Assembly: GCF_020253525.1 (NCBI RefSeq)
Contig: NZ_JADCBK010000072.1
Location: 1-53,462 of the forward strand
From: Aquidulcibacter sp.
GTDB taxonomy: Bacteria; Pseudomonadota; Alphaproteobacteria; Caulobacterales; Aquidulcibacteraceae
Length of the DNA stretch: 53,462 nt
Direction of reading: 5' to 3'
In this document: one piece after another, positions 25,358 to 34,530 of the stretch
How the letters are laid out: every line of letters starts with the position of its first letter
Numbering within the stretch: position 1 is the first letter of the stretch
Made by a program: the position numbers and the translations under genes
The notes under the pieces: generated by a model
Database searches by the model: none
What the model was told of the DNA's origin: nothing
Seen by the model: only the letters and a program-made list of their open reading frames with translations

Positions 25358-25645
25358 ATGCCTGAAGTCTTGCCTTCTTCCATTACCCAATTCTTCCTCT
25401 CAGGCCTAGCAATTGATGTGGCTTTGGGAGTGATCGCGCTGGAATTCTTGGTGCTTTTGGCCTTGGGGAAAAGCGAAAAGATCCGTTCGCGTGTTGTCAC
25501 CCTAATCCTCGCGCTTGGACCTGGAGCGTGTCTTATGTTGGCCTTGCGAGCCGCATTAACACAAGCGGGCATTTTTTGGGTGGCTTTGTTTCTTTTGCTA
25601 TCTCTGCCGCTTCACTTGGCTGATCTTGCTCGGCGCAAAATCTAA
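25358..25645 (+). CDS. Small integral membrane protein downstream of bchP
   Basis: 95 residues, three hydrophobic segments: about 16-36 (IDVALGVIALEFLVLLAL), 44-66 and 69-88, with a short basic loop (GKSEKIRSR) and a basic C-terminus (ADLARRKI), so a positive-inside topology is likely. I do not recognise a family of known function. The 21-nt gap to bchP and the same strand make it the last gene of the ppsR-regulated bchG operon. In other purple bacteria idi often occupies this position; here idi is elsewhere. Confidence 0.7.
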   Translation: MPEVLPSSITQFFLSGLAIDVALGVIALEFLVLLALGKSEKIRSRVVTLILALGPGACLMLALRAALTQAGIFWVALFLLLSLPLHLADLARRKI

Positions 25646-25667
25646 TTGCAGAGCGAGGCTTACGAGA

Positions 25668-25695
25668 AAGGCGGAGTGTATCAACACCCCGCCTT
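25668..25695. terminator. Hairpin between convergent bchP operon and cytochrome c gene
   Basis: AAGGCGGAGTGT (25668-25679) and ACACCCCGCCTT (25684-25695) form an 11-of-12-bp stem with a 4-nt ATCA loop, 22 nt after the last gene of the bchP operon and 47 nt before the end of the convergent cytochrome gene. There is no long U-run in either direction, so it is a terminator-like, possibly bidirectional, hairpin rather than a textbook intrinsic terminator. Confidence 0.6.
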
Positions 25696-25742
25696 CAAGA
25701 ACTTTATCGACCAGCTAACTCTAGCTGACTCAATTGCCCCAC

Positions 25743-26333
25743 TTAGTTCGTATGGGTCTTCAAGTAGGCCACTAGGTCGGCGCGCTTTTGTGAGTCTTTG
25801 ATGCCCACAAATGCCATGATCGTACCCGGGATACGAGCCTTTGGATTCTCTAGATAGGTATAAATCTCTTGCTCCGTCCATGTAATGCCGGAGTTTTTGT
25901 TTGCCTCGGAATAACGAAAGCCTGCAACCTGTCCGGCTGGGCGGCCAATGATATTGTGCAAGGATGGGCCAACTTTGTTCACACCAGCGGTCACCACATG
26001 GCAGGTTTGGCACTGACGGAACACGGCCTCACCCTTTACTGGGTCACCCGAAAGAGTTGCACCGGCCTTGTCTTTAATGGCAAGAACCATCGCACCAGCC
26101 GCTGGCGCAGCCGCAGCAGCGGCTTCAGCTGCAGGTGCCGCCGCAGCGACTTCATTGGTCGCGGGCGCCTCGGCAGCAGGAGCAGCCGCAACTTCATTAG
26201 TCGCCGGAGCAGCAGCCTCAGTAGCTGCAGCAGGTGCTTCGGCCTTTTGGTGGGCTTGTGGGCCGCAACCTGCCACCAGAGCCAACGCCGCGAGCGAGAC
26301 AGCAATTCCAGAACCCAAAATTTGTCTTTTCAT
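25743..26333 (-). CDS. Lipid-anchored class I cytochrome c (c2/cy-like)
   Basis: Start ATG 26333 follows a GAGAGG ribosome binding site. The 196-residue precursor has a lipoprotein signal peptide with lipobox LVAGC (C23), an about 60-residue Ala/Pro/Glu linker containing a near-exact double repeat of 'APATNEVAAA', then a class I cytochrome c domain: haem attachment C108-Q-T-C111-H112, 'KVGPSLHNIIGRPAG' and axial M173 in IPGTIMAFVG. This is a one-haem carrier tethered to a membrane by a flexible arm. Next to the photosynthesis cluster it may donate electrons to the reaction centre or a terminal oxidase, which is inference. Confidence 0.92.
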   Translation of the reverse strand: MKRQILGSGIAVSLAALALVAGCGPQAHQKAEAPAAATEAAAPATNEVAAAPAAEAPATNEVAAAAPAAEAAAAAAPAAGAMVLAIKDKAGATLSGDPVKGEAVFRQCQTCHVVTAGVNKVGPSLHNIIGRPAGQVAGFRYSEANKNSGITWTEQEIYTYLENPKARIPGTIMAFVGIKDSQKRADLVAYLKTHTN

Positions 26334-26774
26334 GGTTTTTCCTCTCAAAATCGGCGTGCAAGCCTTCTGATGGTTTTACTTATAGTGCGAAATTGTTTGA
26401 GGTCCAGAGTCACGAACCCGTGATCAACGCAAAAACCGCTGGTTGGATTTACTGCGGACAAAAGATCGTTGTTTCGAATTGAGTTTGTTCGTCGTTCCGT
26501 TGCCTCAATGGGCCAATACAAGTCAACTAAAAGTTCAATTTGCCTTCATCGTGTCCAGAAGTTCAGCAGAATCAGTCTTGCTAATCGAGCAATGTGGGCA
26601 GGTGCTTAACATCTTGAATGTAATCCCCCATTCGCACGGAAAAAGGGACAGTTCTTATCCAACACAAGGTTCTTGACTTGCTATAGAGTGCGTTGTCGTT
26701 ATTGATCTGAAAGCAGTTTGGTTCCGTCGCATCAGATGGCTTCCCAAGCATGGTCATTTATTCGGAGACGTCAG
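26334..26774. other. Divergent intergenic region between cytochrome c and DUF2333 genes
   Basis: About 440 bp that should hold the promoters of the two diverging genes. I see only a small hairpin, TCACG-aacc-CGTGA (26410-26423), and a TTGACT hexamer at 26673 without a convincing -10 partner. The frames that are open here are short and lack family resemblance. Confidence 0.4.
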
Positions 26775-27812
26775 ATGGATTTTGGTCAACGCGTACGACA
26801 TAGTCTAGCTGGCCTGCGGCGAATGTTTACTCCACGACCGCCCCAAGACCTCTTTGCTACCGCCGAGACGACCCCCGCTGCTGCACCTGTAACGGCCAAG
26901 CCGAGACCGAGTTGGCGTGGCTGGGCCCTTGCTGCAATCGTCGTCGTTGTGCCGATCTATTACATTTTCGGTGCCATTCTTACTCATCGTATCAATGACG
27001 ATTTGAACTTCAAAGCCGGTGACCCTGGCCCTGGGGCCTCACGGACTATTGCTGTTATCGCGGGTTTGATTGATCGCGAGATCAATCAAACGGCGTGGGC
27101 CCCAAACACACAGCCCTTCCAGCCGGCAGCTTTGTTGCGTTATGGCGGCAATATGGCCAATTTTCAGTCCGGAATGGTGAAGGCCTTGTCGAACATAACC
27201 GTTGAGATAGAGAGTTACGTGGGCCGTTCACGGGGTACTTCCGCCGCCGATCCTGATTTGGGTCGCGCCCGGCAAGGCCTTTCTCGCCAGCCTGACACTT
27301 GGTTGCTTGATCCGTGGCCAACCTCCTCTGCTGACCAAGAGTATCGGAAGGCCCGAACCGCATTAATCGCCTATAACGCTCGTGTCGCTGAAGGCAAGGC
27401 TGTATTCGACGTCCGGTCCGACAACTTACAAGCGTTGTTAGCACGTTCAGCTCTTGACCTCGGGTCGTCATCTGACGCTCTAGAGAAGCAAATTGGGGCT
27501 GGGCGAAAAGTCTTCATTGATCGGCGAGCCGACAAATTATTCTATTTTGTCAAAGGCCAGTCTTACGCCTATTTCATCGCACTACGGGCTGTTCGCGAAG
27601 ACTTTAAGGACGTTATCGTCGAGCGGCGGGTTGCTGCACTATATGATGCGATGTTGGCAGATCTTGCCACTGCTGCAAGCTTGCAGCCCCTGATTGTGCA
27701 GAATGCTTCCCCCAACGCGCTCTTGATGCCGAACCACCTGTCAACCGAAGGCTTTTATCTCCTTCGCGCGCGCTCGAAACTGCGCGAGATCACTGACATT
27801 CTTCAGCGATAG
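26775..27812 (+). CDS. DUF2333 family membrane-anchored protein
   Basis: Start ATG 26775 (MDFGQRVRHSLAG) has GGAG 8 nt upstream; the open frame reaches 26718. The 345-residue protein has one transmembrane segment (about 48-67, WALAAIVVVVPIYYIFGAIL) and a large soluble domain whose features 'RINDDLNF', 'AGLIDREINQTAW' and 'MANFQSGMVKAL' match DUF2333 as I remember it. No function is established for the family; the topology suggests a periplasmic domain. Only 3 nt separate it from the universal stress protein gene. Confidence 0.8.
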   Translation: MDFGQRVRHSLAGLRRMFTPRPPQDLFATAETTPAAAPVTAKPRPSWRGWALAAIVVVVPIYYIFGAILTHRINDDLNFKAGDPGPGASRTIAVIAGLIDREINQTAWAPNTQPFQPAALLRYGGNMANFQSGMVKALSNITVEIESYVGRSRGTSAADPDLGRARQGLSRQPDTWLLDPWPTSSADQEYRKARTALIAYNARVAEGKAVFDVRSDNLQALLARSALDLGSSSDALEKQIGAGRKVFIDRRADKLFYFVKGQSYAYFIALRAVREDFKDVIVERRVAALYDAMLADLATAASLQPLIVQNASPNALLMPNHLSTEGFYLLRARSKLREITDILQR

Positions 27813-27815
27813 CGG

Positions 27816-28298
27816 ATGTCAGCTATGGGCGAGCGCAAACTTCTTTGCATTGCGGATGACAGCCCAGAATGTCGGGCCGCTGTCTATTTCGGGGCTTTGC
27901 GTGCGGCCAGTACAGACGCAAAGCTGATTATCCTGCGCGTCGTTGAGCCGATGGATCCGGGCCTATGGTCGGCCATGGGGGAGGCGATGCGCGAACGTAT
28001 GCGTCTAGAAGCGCTCGATGACCTACAAGAGCTTTCAGATGTTGCATGGCAGGCTGCAGGCATTGCGCCTGAACTTGTCGTTCAGGAAGGTACTCTGGAC
28101 CACCAAATTCGTGCGTTCATCGATGCTACACCCAGCGTCAAGACATTGTTGCTTGCCGCAGCTGCGGGGCGTGGGGGGCCTGGTCCGTTAGTTGCGGCTG
28201 CCATGCGTGGCGGATTTGGATTTGGCGCTCGCGCGGTTGCAATCATGATTGTTCCTGCAGGATTAAGTGACGAAGAGTTGGCCGACCTTGCAACCTAG
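27816..28298 (+). CDS. Universal stress protein (UspA fold)
   Basis: 160 residues. Starts with 'RKLLCIADDSPECRAAVYFG', where the aspartate and the helix after it fit the UspA nucleotide-binding fold, and ends with 'VAIMIVPAG'. The middle 'TLLLAAAAGRGGPGPLVAA' resembles the G-x2-G-x9-G loop but not exactly, so ATP binding is uncertain. ATG 27825 is an alternative start. It follows the DUF2333 gene by 3 nt and is very probably co-transcribed with it. Confidence 0.85.
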   Translation: MSAMGERKLLCIADDSPECRAAVYFGALRAASTDAKLIILRVVEPMDPGLWSAMGEAMRERMRLEALDDLQELSDVAWQAAGIAPELVVQEGTLDHQIRAFIDATPSVKTLLLAAAAGRGGPGPLVAAAMRGGFGFGARAVAIMIVPAGLSDEELADLAT

Positions 28299-28367
28299 TA
28301 GGCAACTGACCCGGTCTTTGTCATGATAGGCGTTGAATTTTCCAGTTGAGAGGCCCATGTCTAGCCC

Positions 28368-28940
28368 ATGTTTATTCAAACCGAAGCAACTCCAAACCCC
28401 GCCACTTTGAAGTTTCTGCCCGGGCGCGATGTGCACCCCGCAGGAGCCATCGAGTTTAACGACGTTCAAGCCGCTTCAGCTTCACCGTTGGCGACAGCTT
28501 TGTTTAAGGTTGAGGGGGTGCGTCGGGTCTTTTTTGGCTCAGACTTCATCACCGTTACGAAATCTGCCGAGGTTGATTGGCCTCACATTAAGCCATCGCT
28601 TCTCGGTGCCATAATGGACACCTTTGTCTCTGGCATACCAATCGTCACAGCAAGTGTAGCCTCAGAGCCGGTTTCTTCAGCGGGTAGTTATAGTGGCGAT
28701 GCAGCTCAGATCGTCCGAGAGATCGAAGAATTGCTCGCGACACGTGTGCGGCCCGCCGTTGCACAAGATGGTGGTGACATTGATTTTGACCGGTTTGAGC
28801 CTGAAACCGGCACTGTCTATCTGCGGCTTCGCGGCTCGTGCGCAGGCTGTCCGTCTTCGACAATCACCCTGAAGCAAGGGATCGAAAATATGCTCAAGCA
28901 TTATGTCCCGGAGGTTCTGCGCGTGGAACAAGCCTTGTAG
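28368..28940 (+). CDS. NifU-like Fe-S cluster carrier (NfuA type with Nfu N-terminal domain)
   Basis: 190 residues in two domains: an N-terminal Nfu_N domain (1-90; 'MFIQTEATPNPATLKFLPG' and 'GVRRVFFGSDFITVTK') and a C-terminal NifU domain (about 110-185) with 'RPAVAQDGGDIDF' and the cluster-binding C-x2-C in 'LRGSCAGCPSST'. This two-domain form is the common alphaproteobacterial and mitochondrial NFU; it delivers [4Fe-4S] clusters to client enzymes. The nitroreductase gene follows after 27 nt. Confidence 0.93.
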   Translation: MFIQTEATPNPATLKFLPGRDVHPAGAIEFNDVQAASASPLATALFKVEGVRRVFFGSDFITVTKSAEVDWPHIKPSLLGAIMDTFVSGIPIVTASVASEPVSSAGSYSGDAAQIVREIEELLATRVRPAVAQDGGDIDFDRFEPETGTVYLRLRGSCAGCPSSTITLKQGIENMLKHYVPEVLRVEQAL

Positions 28941-28967
28941 ACACACTTCTTGTTTTGAGAGGGGGGG

Positions 28968-29561
28968 ATGATGGCTGTACTTGATGATCACGCATTGCAT
29001 CAATTGTTTATAGATGCACGCACCCGCAATGGTTGGGTGGAAGAGACTTTGCCTGAAAGTTTAATGCGGGCAGTATATGATCTCACAAAATGGGGCCCGA
29101 CCAGCGCGAATTGTTCTCCGGCCCGTTTTGCGTTCATTGGTTCGGCAGAAGGCAAAGCGAAGCTGAAACCCTATTTGGCTCCCGGTAATGTCGAAAAAAC
29201 GATGTCGGCACCTTGGACAGTGATCGTCGCAAGCGATCCAAAATTCTATGACAAAATCCCAGAATTGTTTCCTCACAATCCAGATGCAGCAAAGTGGTTT
29301 TCAGGCATGCCAGACGGTGGTGCTGAGGCTGCCTTCCGCAATGGTACCTTGCAGGGGGCCTATTTGATGATGGCCGCACGCGCGCTGGGCCTGGACTGTG
29401 GCCCGATGAGCGGCTTTGATAATGCTGGCGTTGACCGAGTTTTCTTCAGCGAAAGCGGCTGGAAGTCCAATTTCTTGGTCAATTTGGGTCATGGCACCGA
29501 TAAGGATTTGTTCCCGCGCCTGCCGCGTCTGTCATTTGAATCTGCTTGCCAAGTTTTGTGA
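28968..29561 (+). CDS. Nitroreductase family protein, RutE/HadB-like
   Basis: 197 residues. '[38 protein letters not shown]' (given here in part: [14 protein letters not shown]) is the FMN-binding N-terminal region of the RutE-like branch of nitroreductases; '[22 protein letters not shown]' supports it. RutE reduces malonic semialdehyde in pyrimidine breakdown, but no other rut gene is adjacent, so the substrate is open. Two adjacent ATGs (28968, 28971) follow a G-rich ribosome binding site. Confidence 0.88.
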   Translation: MMAVLDDHALHQLFIDARTRNGWVEETLPESLMRAVYDLTKWGPTSANCSPARFAFIGSAEGKAKLKPYLAPGNVEKTMSAPWTVIVASDPKFYDKIPELFPHNPDAAKWFSGMPDGGAEAAFRNGTLQGAYLMMAARALGLDCGPMSGFDNAGVDRVFFSESGWKSNFLVNLGHGTDKDLFPRLPRLSFESACQVL

Positions 29562-29608
29562 TCGGAAAATGATCGACAGAGCCTGCAAAACAACTCAACA
29601 CTAGTGGC

Positions 29609-30280
29609 ATGTCAGAAACTGAGAGCCTTGTTGGTGAGACTGTCGACCGTGCCGAACCATTGCACGAGGCGATTTATCAAGAGCTGCGAGCGCGCCTTTC
29701 ACGCGGGGCTTTTGCACCGGGTGAAAGCCTAAGCTTGCGGTCTTTGGCCACCGAACTAGGGGGCAGCGTTACGCCCGTTCGCGATGCCGTCTGGCGACTC
29801 ACCGCGGAACATGCATTGAGCATGGGTGCCACACGACGCATCACGGTGCCGGAGATGGATCGAACTGGGATCATCGAGTTAATGCGTGCTCGGGCATTGC
29901 TCGAGCCTGAGGCGGCAGCAAGGGCGCTGCCCTATGTTACTGTGGACCACCAAAGGGCAATGGCTGAGGCCAATGATGCCATGAACGCCGCGCTGCGACA
30001 GGGCGACATTGTTGGCTATATGGCAAGTAATCATGCATTCCACTTTAACCTCTATCGTGCGTGTCCCTCCACAGTTATCATTCCTATGATTGAAAGCATT
30101 TGGGTGCGGTTTGGCCCGTTTATGCGATTAATGTTCCCTGATGCCGTTAATGACCTAGACCTATCTGATCGCCATGGCGACGCATTGAAGGCTCTTGAGA
30201 CCGGCGATGAAGCAGGACTGCGCGCATCTATAGCCGCCGATGTGCAAGATGGTCTCGATTGGATGATTAAGCGCATTTAG
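29609..30280 (+). CDS. GntR family (FCD/FadR subfamily) transcriptional regulator
   Basis: 223 residues: winged helix-turn-helix at about 15-80 ('AIYQELRARLSRGAFAPGES' then 'LRSLATELGGSVTPVRDAVWRL') and an all-helical FCD effector domain (90-220) with the expected metal-site spacing of Asp/His (ARALLEPEAA, NHAFHFNLYRA, DRHGDALKAL). FCD regulators respond to small carboxylates or amino acids. It lies 62 nt upstream of, and on the same strand as, the aminotransferase-ligase genes, and is their likely regulator. Confidence 0.9.
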   Translation: MSETESLVGETVDRAEPLHEAIYQELRARLSRGAFAPGESLSLRSLATELGGSVTPVRDAVWRLTAEHALSMGATRRITVPEMDRTGIIELMRARALLEPEAAARALPYVTVDHQRAMAEANDAMNAALRQGDIVGYMASNHAFHFNLYRACPSTVIIPMIESIWVRFGPFMRLMFPDAVNDLDLSDRHGDALKALETGDEAGLRASIAADVQDGLDWMIKRI

Positions 30281-30341
30281 TGCCGTTTTCGGCTTGACCA
30301 ACCCCACCCCAAGAACGTTATAACAAATTCTGAGGTGGAAT

Positions 30342-31685
30342 GTGCCAATTGTCAGGGAGAGGCTGAGAGCATTTAAGGCGCGTGAAAGCGCGGCCTATCA
30401 GAATAGCCGTCCGTTATCGGCTGCGCGTGCCAGTCGTGAGAATGGTTTTTTCGGCGGTGTTCCACAGCATTGGATGCTTGATTGGCCCATGCCATTCCCG
30501 CTCGTTATTGAGCACGCGAGCGGCACCAGCCTGACTGACCTTGATGGGCATGTTTTGATCGATCTTTGCTTGGGCGACACTGGGGCTATGTTTGGTCACA
30601 ATCCAGAACCCGTCGCCAAAGCAGTGCATGCTCAAGCTATGCGTGGACTGACCTCGATGTTACCTTCAGCAGATGTGGAGGAAGTCGGGGCATTATTGCA
30701 GGCAAGGTTTGGGATGCCTTTCTGGCAGATTACCTTGACGGCATCCGATGCCAATCGGTTTGCGCTTCGCGCGGCACGGGCCATTACGAATAGACCGAAG
30801 ATTCTTGTATTTGATGGATGCTACCACGGCGCAGTGGACGAGACGGCAGTCAATCTCGTGGATGGCCTGACCGTCGCTAAGCCCAGCCTATGGGGGCAAG
30901 CTTATGATCTTGCTGCAGTAACAGTTTGTGTATCCTTCAATGACGTAGAGGCGCTAACTCATGCTCTGGTGCAAGGCGATGTCGCGTGCGTGATTATGGA
31001 GCCCGCCCTAACCAATTGTGGCATCGTGGCACCGGCTCCAGGGTTTTTGACCGAAGTGCGCCGCGTGACTCAGGCCACCGGTACGCTGCTCTTAATTGAT
31101 GAGACCCACACACTTTCCACTGGGCCGGGTGGATGGACACGAACCTTTGGCCTTGAGCCTGATATCTGGGTTGCAGGTAAAGCTGTCGCCGGGGGAATTC
31201 CCACTGGGGTTTGGGGTTTCACGGAGGAGGTAAAGCGCGGGATCGAGCGGGTACGCGGTGAGCTTCCCACCGGGCATTCCGGTGTTGGCACAACTTTGTC
31301 AGGCTCTGCCCTGCAAATGGCCGCCTTACGTGCTTGTCTGCAGGACGTTATGACTGAGACCAATTATGCAGCAATGATTGCCGGTGCAATTGCTTTAGAA
31401 GATGGCATCGCGGCGATGATTGCCAGTACAGGCCTACCTTGGTCTGTCATACGCTTGGGCGCACGGCTTGAGACTGTGTTTGCGCCCAAACTGCCGACCA
31501 ATGCCGAACAAATGCGGGCCAGCTTTGATCATGAGTTGGAGGCTGCTCTCCACCTCGGCCTTTTAAATCGGGGCTTCTTGGTTACGCCATTCCACAATAT
31601 GCTGTTGGCGGGGCCAAGCCTATCCAGAGAGGCACCAGCAGCCTATGTTGCAGCCCTCAATTCCATTCTTAATGAGATCCTATAG
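30342..31685 (+). CDS. Class III (glutamate-1-semialdehyde-mutase-like) PLP aminotransferase
   Basis: GTG start at 30342 with GAGG upstream; the ATG at 30340 is in another frame and stops early. 447 residues, fold type I: 'LGDTGAMFGHNPEPVAKAV', 'DGCYHG', 'IIDETHT'-like segment 'LLIDETHTLSTGPGG' with PLP aspartate, and the Schiff-base lysine K280 in 'VAGKAVAGGIPTGVWG'. The sequence is closer to GSA aminomutase-like transaminases than to omega-amino acid transaminases. Followed after 16 nt by two glutamine-synthetase-like ligases, so it probably acts on an amine or amino acid in the same catabolic route, not in haem synthesis. Confidence 0.88.
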   Translation: MPIVRERLRAFKARESAAYQNSRPLSAARASRENGFFGGVPQHWMLDWPMPFPLVIEHASGTSLTDLDGHVLIDLCLGDTGAMFGHNPEPVAKAVHAQAMRGLTSMLPSADVEEVGALLQARFGMPFWQITLTASDANRFALRAARAITNRPKILVFDGCYHGAVDETAVNLVDGLTVAKPSLWGQAYDLAAVTVCVSFNDVEALTHALVQGDVACVIMEPALTNCGIVAPAPGFLTEVRRVTQATGTLLLIDETHTLSTGPGGWTRTFGLEPDIWVAGKAVAGGIPTGVWGFTEEVKRGIERVRGELPTGHSGVGTTLSGSALQMAALRACLQDVMTETNYAAMIAGAIALEDGIAAMIASTGLPWSVIRLGARLETVFAPKLPTNAEQMRASFDHELEAALHLGLLNRGFLVTPFHNMLLAGPSLSREAPAAYVAALNSILNEIL

Positions 31686-31701
31686 CGGAAATTGGTGACC
31701 C

Positions 31702-33087
31702 ATGTCGTTCGAAACAGACCCTAACATTCACAAGCGCCTTGAAGCTTGGATCAAAGAGAAAGGCGTTTCTGAAATTGAGCTAATCTTGCCGGACATGAAC
31801 GGCATTATCCGCGGCAAGGTGGTTCCCGCCGCCAGGTTTTTGAAGGGTGTGTCGAATCATACTTTGCGGATCGCTTCTTCGATCTTACGAGTGACCGTAA
31901 CTGGTGAATATCCAGATGCCGAGACTGACGATGAAGATGGATTCTCTGGCACCTTGGATCCTGATTGCGTGCTGGTTCCAGACCCCGCATCAATCTGTGT
32001 TGCCCCCGGCTATCGCACTCCCACAGCTTATGTGGTGACTGATGCCTATACTCATGCAGGTAAGCTTATAGATATCGCGCCACGTCAAGTATTGCGCCGC
32101 GTATTGGACCTATATGCCGAGCGAGGGTGGGAGCCAGTGGTTGCACCAGAAGTGGAGTTCTTCCTAACGGCCCGAAATATTGATCCAGATCTGCCCCTAG
32201 AAACCCCGGTTGGGCGCTCTGGGCGCGCTGAGACAGTATCGCAGCCCTATGGGCTCGAAGCGATAAACGAATATGAGGATCTGATCGAGCAAATCTACGA
32301 ATATTGTGAGATTGCAGAGCTTGATATCGATACAATGATCCATGAAGCTGGTGCCGCGCAGCTGGAGGTGAATTTCAATCACGGTGACGCGCTCGAGCTG
32401 GCTGATCAGGTCTTGATGTTTAAGCGCATTGTCCGACAAGTGGCCTTATCGCAAAACGTGTACGCCACATTTATGGCCAAGCCGATGGACAATCAGCCCG
32501 GCAGCGCCATGCACATTCACCAATCATTGGTGGATAGACAAACCGGTCGCAATCTGTTCGCCAATACCAACGGAACAGACAGCAAATTGTTCAGATCCTT
32601 CGTAGGTGGATTGCAAACCTACCTGCCAGATGTGGCCCCCCTGTTTGCCCCAAATGTAAATTCTTTCCGCCGGATGCGGCCTCAGTTTGATGCGCCCATA
32701 AATGTGCAATGGGGCCTCGACAATCGCTCCTGCGGTTTGCGAACGCCGATAAGTGACGGACGCAATCGCCGTGTCGAGAATCGTTTGCCTGGGGCAGATG
32801 CCAATCCTTATCTCGCTATCGCTTCGTCGCTAGCATGCGGCTATGTTGGCATGGTGCAGGGGTTGGAGCCAGGACCCTTGATAACCACTTCGGCCTACCG
32901 GATGCCTCGTTCCCTACCCAGGACGTTGGATGAGGCTTTAGGTCGTTTCCAAAATTGTGAACCCATGCGAGAAGTCTTGGGTGAAGAATTCTGTCGTGTG
33001 TTCGCAGCCGTTAAGCTGGATGAGCTTGATGCCTTCGAAGGGGTCGTGTCGGCCTGGGAACGTGAACATTTACTCCTAAAAGTCTGA
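31702..33087 (+). CDS. Glutamine synthetase family ligase (gamma-glutamylpolyamine synthetase-like), copy 1
   Basis: 461 residues. N-terminal beta-grasp domain ('ELILPDMNGIIRGKVVPAARF') and a catalytic domain with metal/ATP motifs 'PEVEFFL' and 'MIHEAGAAQLEVNFNHGDAL' (in part), 'FMAKPMDNQPGSAMHIHQS' and 'RRVENRLPGADANPYLAI'. The start 'LPDMNGIIRGK' rather than the true GlnA N-terminus, and the absence of an adenylylation-loop tyrosine context, place it in the PuuA/SpuB/SpuI-like group that gamma-glutamylates amines. It is followed 9 nt later by a paralogue. Confidence 0.87.
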   Translation: MSFETDPNIHKRLEAWIKEKGVSEIELILPDMNGIIRGKVVPAARFLKGVSNHTLRIASSILRVTVTGEYPDAETDDEDGFSGTLDPDCVLVPDPASICVAPGYRTPTAYVVTDAYTHAGKLIDIAPRQVLRRVLDLYAERGWEPVVAPEVEFFLTARNIDPDLPLETPVGRSGRAETVSQPYGLEAINEYEDLIEQIYEYCEIAELDIDTMIHEAGAAQLEVNFNHGDALELADQVLMFKRIVRQVALSQNVYATFMAKPMDNQPGSAMHIHQSLVDRQTGRNLFANTNGTDSKLFRSFVGGLQTYLPDVAPLFAPNVNSFRRMRPQFDAPINVQWGLDNRSCGLRTPISDGRNRRVENRLPGADANPYLAIASSLACGYVGMVQGLEPGPLITTSAYRMPRSLPRTLDEALGRFQNCEPMREVLGEEFCRVFAAVKLDELDAFEGVVSAWEREHLLLKV

Positions 33088-33096
33088 GGTCCTGTT

Positions 33097-34497
33097 TTGT
33101 CCAAAAAGCCAACCCAACACACCTACGGCATCGCGACTAAAGAAGAAGCGATAGCCTTTCTGGCCGCCAATCCGGGCATTAATTTCATTGACATTCTGTA
33201 TAATCCAATGAGTGGGCCGCCGCGCGGCAAGCGGATACGACCGCACGAGCTTATAACTGTTTACGGCCACGGTCGTTATTTGCCGGGTTCAATTACTGTT
33301 GTGGATATGCAGGGTGCCGATTGTGAAGCGACCGGGCTCGTTTGGGAAGATGGCGATGCCGACCGTTTAGCCAAGCCCGCGCCCAATACTTTGTTTAAGG
33401 CCCCTTGGTTGGGCGAGGATGTCGCTCAGTGCGTGTTGTCGCTATATGAGCTCGATGGTCCAGGCAGTGATCTTGACCCACGCCATGTGCTGCAACGTGT
33501 ATTGGACAGGTTCGCCGCTGATGGCCTTACGCCGGATGTGGCATGTGAACTCGAGTTTTATCTCTTGGACCAGCGCTATGCAGGCCAAGCCCCAACCCTA
33601 CCATCGTCGCCAGTTACCGGGCACACGCCCACTGGCCATGAAGTCTACGGCTTGCGAGAGCTTGACGATTATATGCCGTACCTGCGGGACCTTTATGAGG
33701 CGGCTGAAGCCCAAGGTTTGCCGATTGAAGCTGCTATTAGCGAGTTTGCTCCCGGCCAACTAGAGATTGGCCTTGAGCATCGACCCGATGCCTTACGGGT
33801 AGCTGATGAAGCAATGATGTTTAAGCGCCTCGTAAAGGGCTGCGCGGTCAGCCATGGTTTGGAGGCGACCTTCATGGCTAAGCCCTTTGAAGGGCGCGCA
33901 GGCAATGGCCAACATTTGCATGTCTCAGTACTCGACCAAGACGGACGTAACATTTTCGGCAGTGAAGACCCCCAAGGCACCCCTCAATTGCGCCATGCTA
34001 TTGCAGGCATGCAGCAGCTTTTGCCCCCCGGTATGGCAATATTTGCTCCAAACCAGAATTCTTATCGCCGTTTCGTTGGAAACTCGTATGCGCCCGTAGC
34101 AGCTACCTGGGGTGTGAATAACCGGACAGTCGGTTTGCGCGTTACGGCAGGCCCCCCGGCCAGCCGCCATGTTGAGCATCGGGTTTCGGGTGCGGACGCT
34201 AATCCCTATCTTGCCTTAGCCGCTATGTTGGCAGGCGTGCATTATGGCCTTACCCATAAGCTTGACCCCGGCCCCCCAATTACCGGTGACGGATATGCAC
34301 AGGCGGACAAAGCACCTGTTGACCTCCCCAAGAATTGGTTTGCAGCGGTGGACACTTTTGCGTCATCCGACCCGCTCAAAGACTATCTCGGTGCTCGTTT
34401 TCAAGCCATGTATACGATCGTGAAGCGAACTGAGCAGGATCGCTACTTCGCACATGTTCCGCTTGCAGATTATGACTGGTGTTTCCGCAATGCTTAA
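33097..34497 (+). CDS. Glutamine synthetase family ligase (gamma-glutamylpolyamine synthetase-like), copy 2
   Basis: 466 residues from a TTG start at 33097 with GAGG (33085-33088) at correct spacing; no ATG is available nearby. Same architecture as copy 1: 'FIDILYNPMSGPPRGKRIR', 'CELEFYLLDQRY', 'AISEFAPGQLEIGLEH', 'FMAKPFEGRAGNGQHLHVS' and 'HRVSGADANPYLALAAML'. The two are diverged well beyond recent duplication, which suggests different amine substrates or a heteromeric complex. The polyamine-type binding protein gene follows after 33 nt. Confidence 0.87.
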   Translation: MSKKPTQHTYGIATKEEAIAFLAANPGINFIDILYNPMSGPPRGKRIRPHELITVYGHGRYLPGSITVVDMQGADCEATGLVWEDGDADRLAKPAPNTLFKAPWLGEDVAQCVLSLYELDGPGSDLDPRHVLQRVLDRFAADGLTPDVACELEFYLLDQRYAGQAPTLPSSPVTGHTPTGHEVYGLRELDDYMPYLRDLYEAAEAQGLPIEAAISEFAPGQLEIGLEHRPDALRVADEAMMFKRLVKGCAVSHGLEATFMAKPFEGRAGNGQHLHVSVLDQDGRNIFGSEDPQGTPQLRHAIAGMQQLLPPGMAIFAPNQNSYRRFVGNSYAPVAATWGVNNRTVGLRVTAGPPASRHVEHRVSGADANPYLALAAMLAGVHYGLTHKLDPGPPITGDGYAQADKAPVDLPKNWFAAVDTFASSDPLKDYLGARFQAMYTIVKRTEQDRYFAHVPLADYDWCFRNA

Positions 34498-34530
34498 ACC
34501 AAGGATTAAACCTGAGAAGGAGAGACGTGA

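Noticed and set aside
26068-26370. Ala-rich ORF opposite the cytochrome c gene
   Set aside because: It is the antisense image of the Ala/Pro linker repeats.
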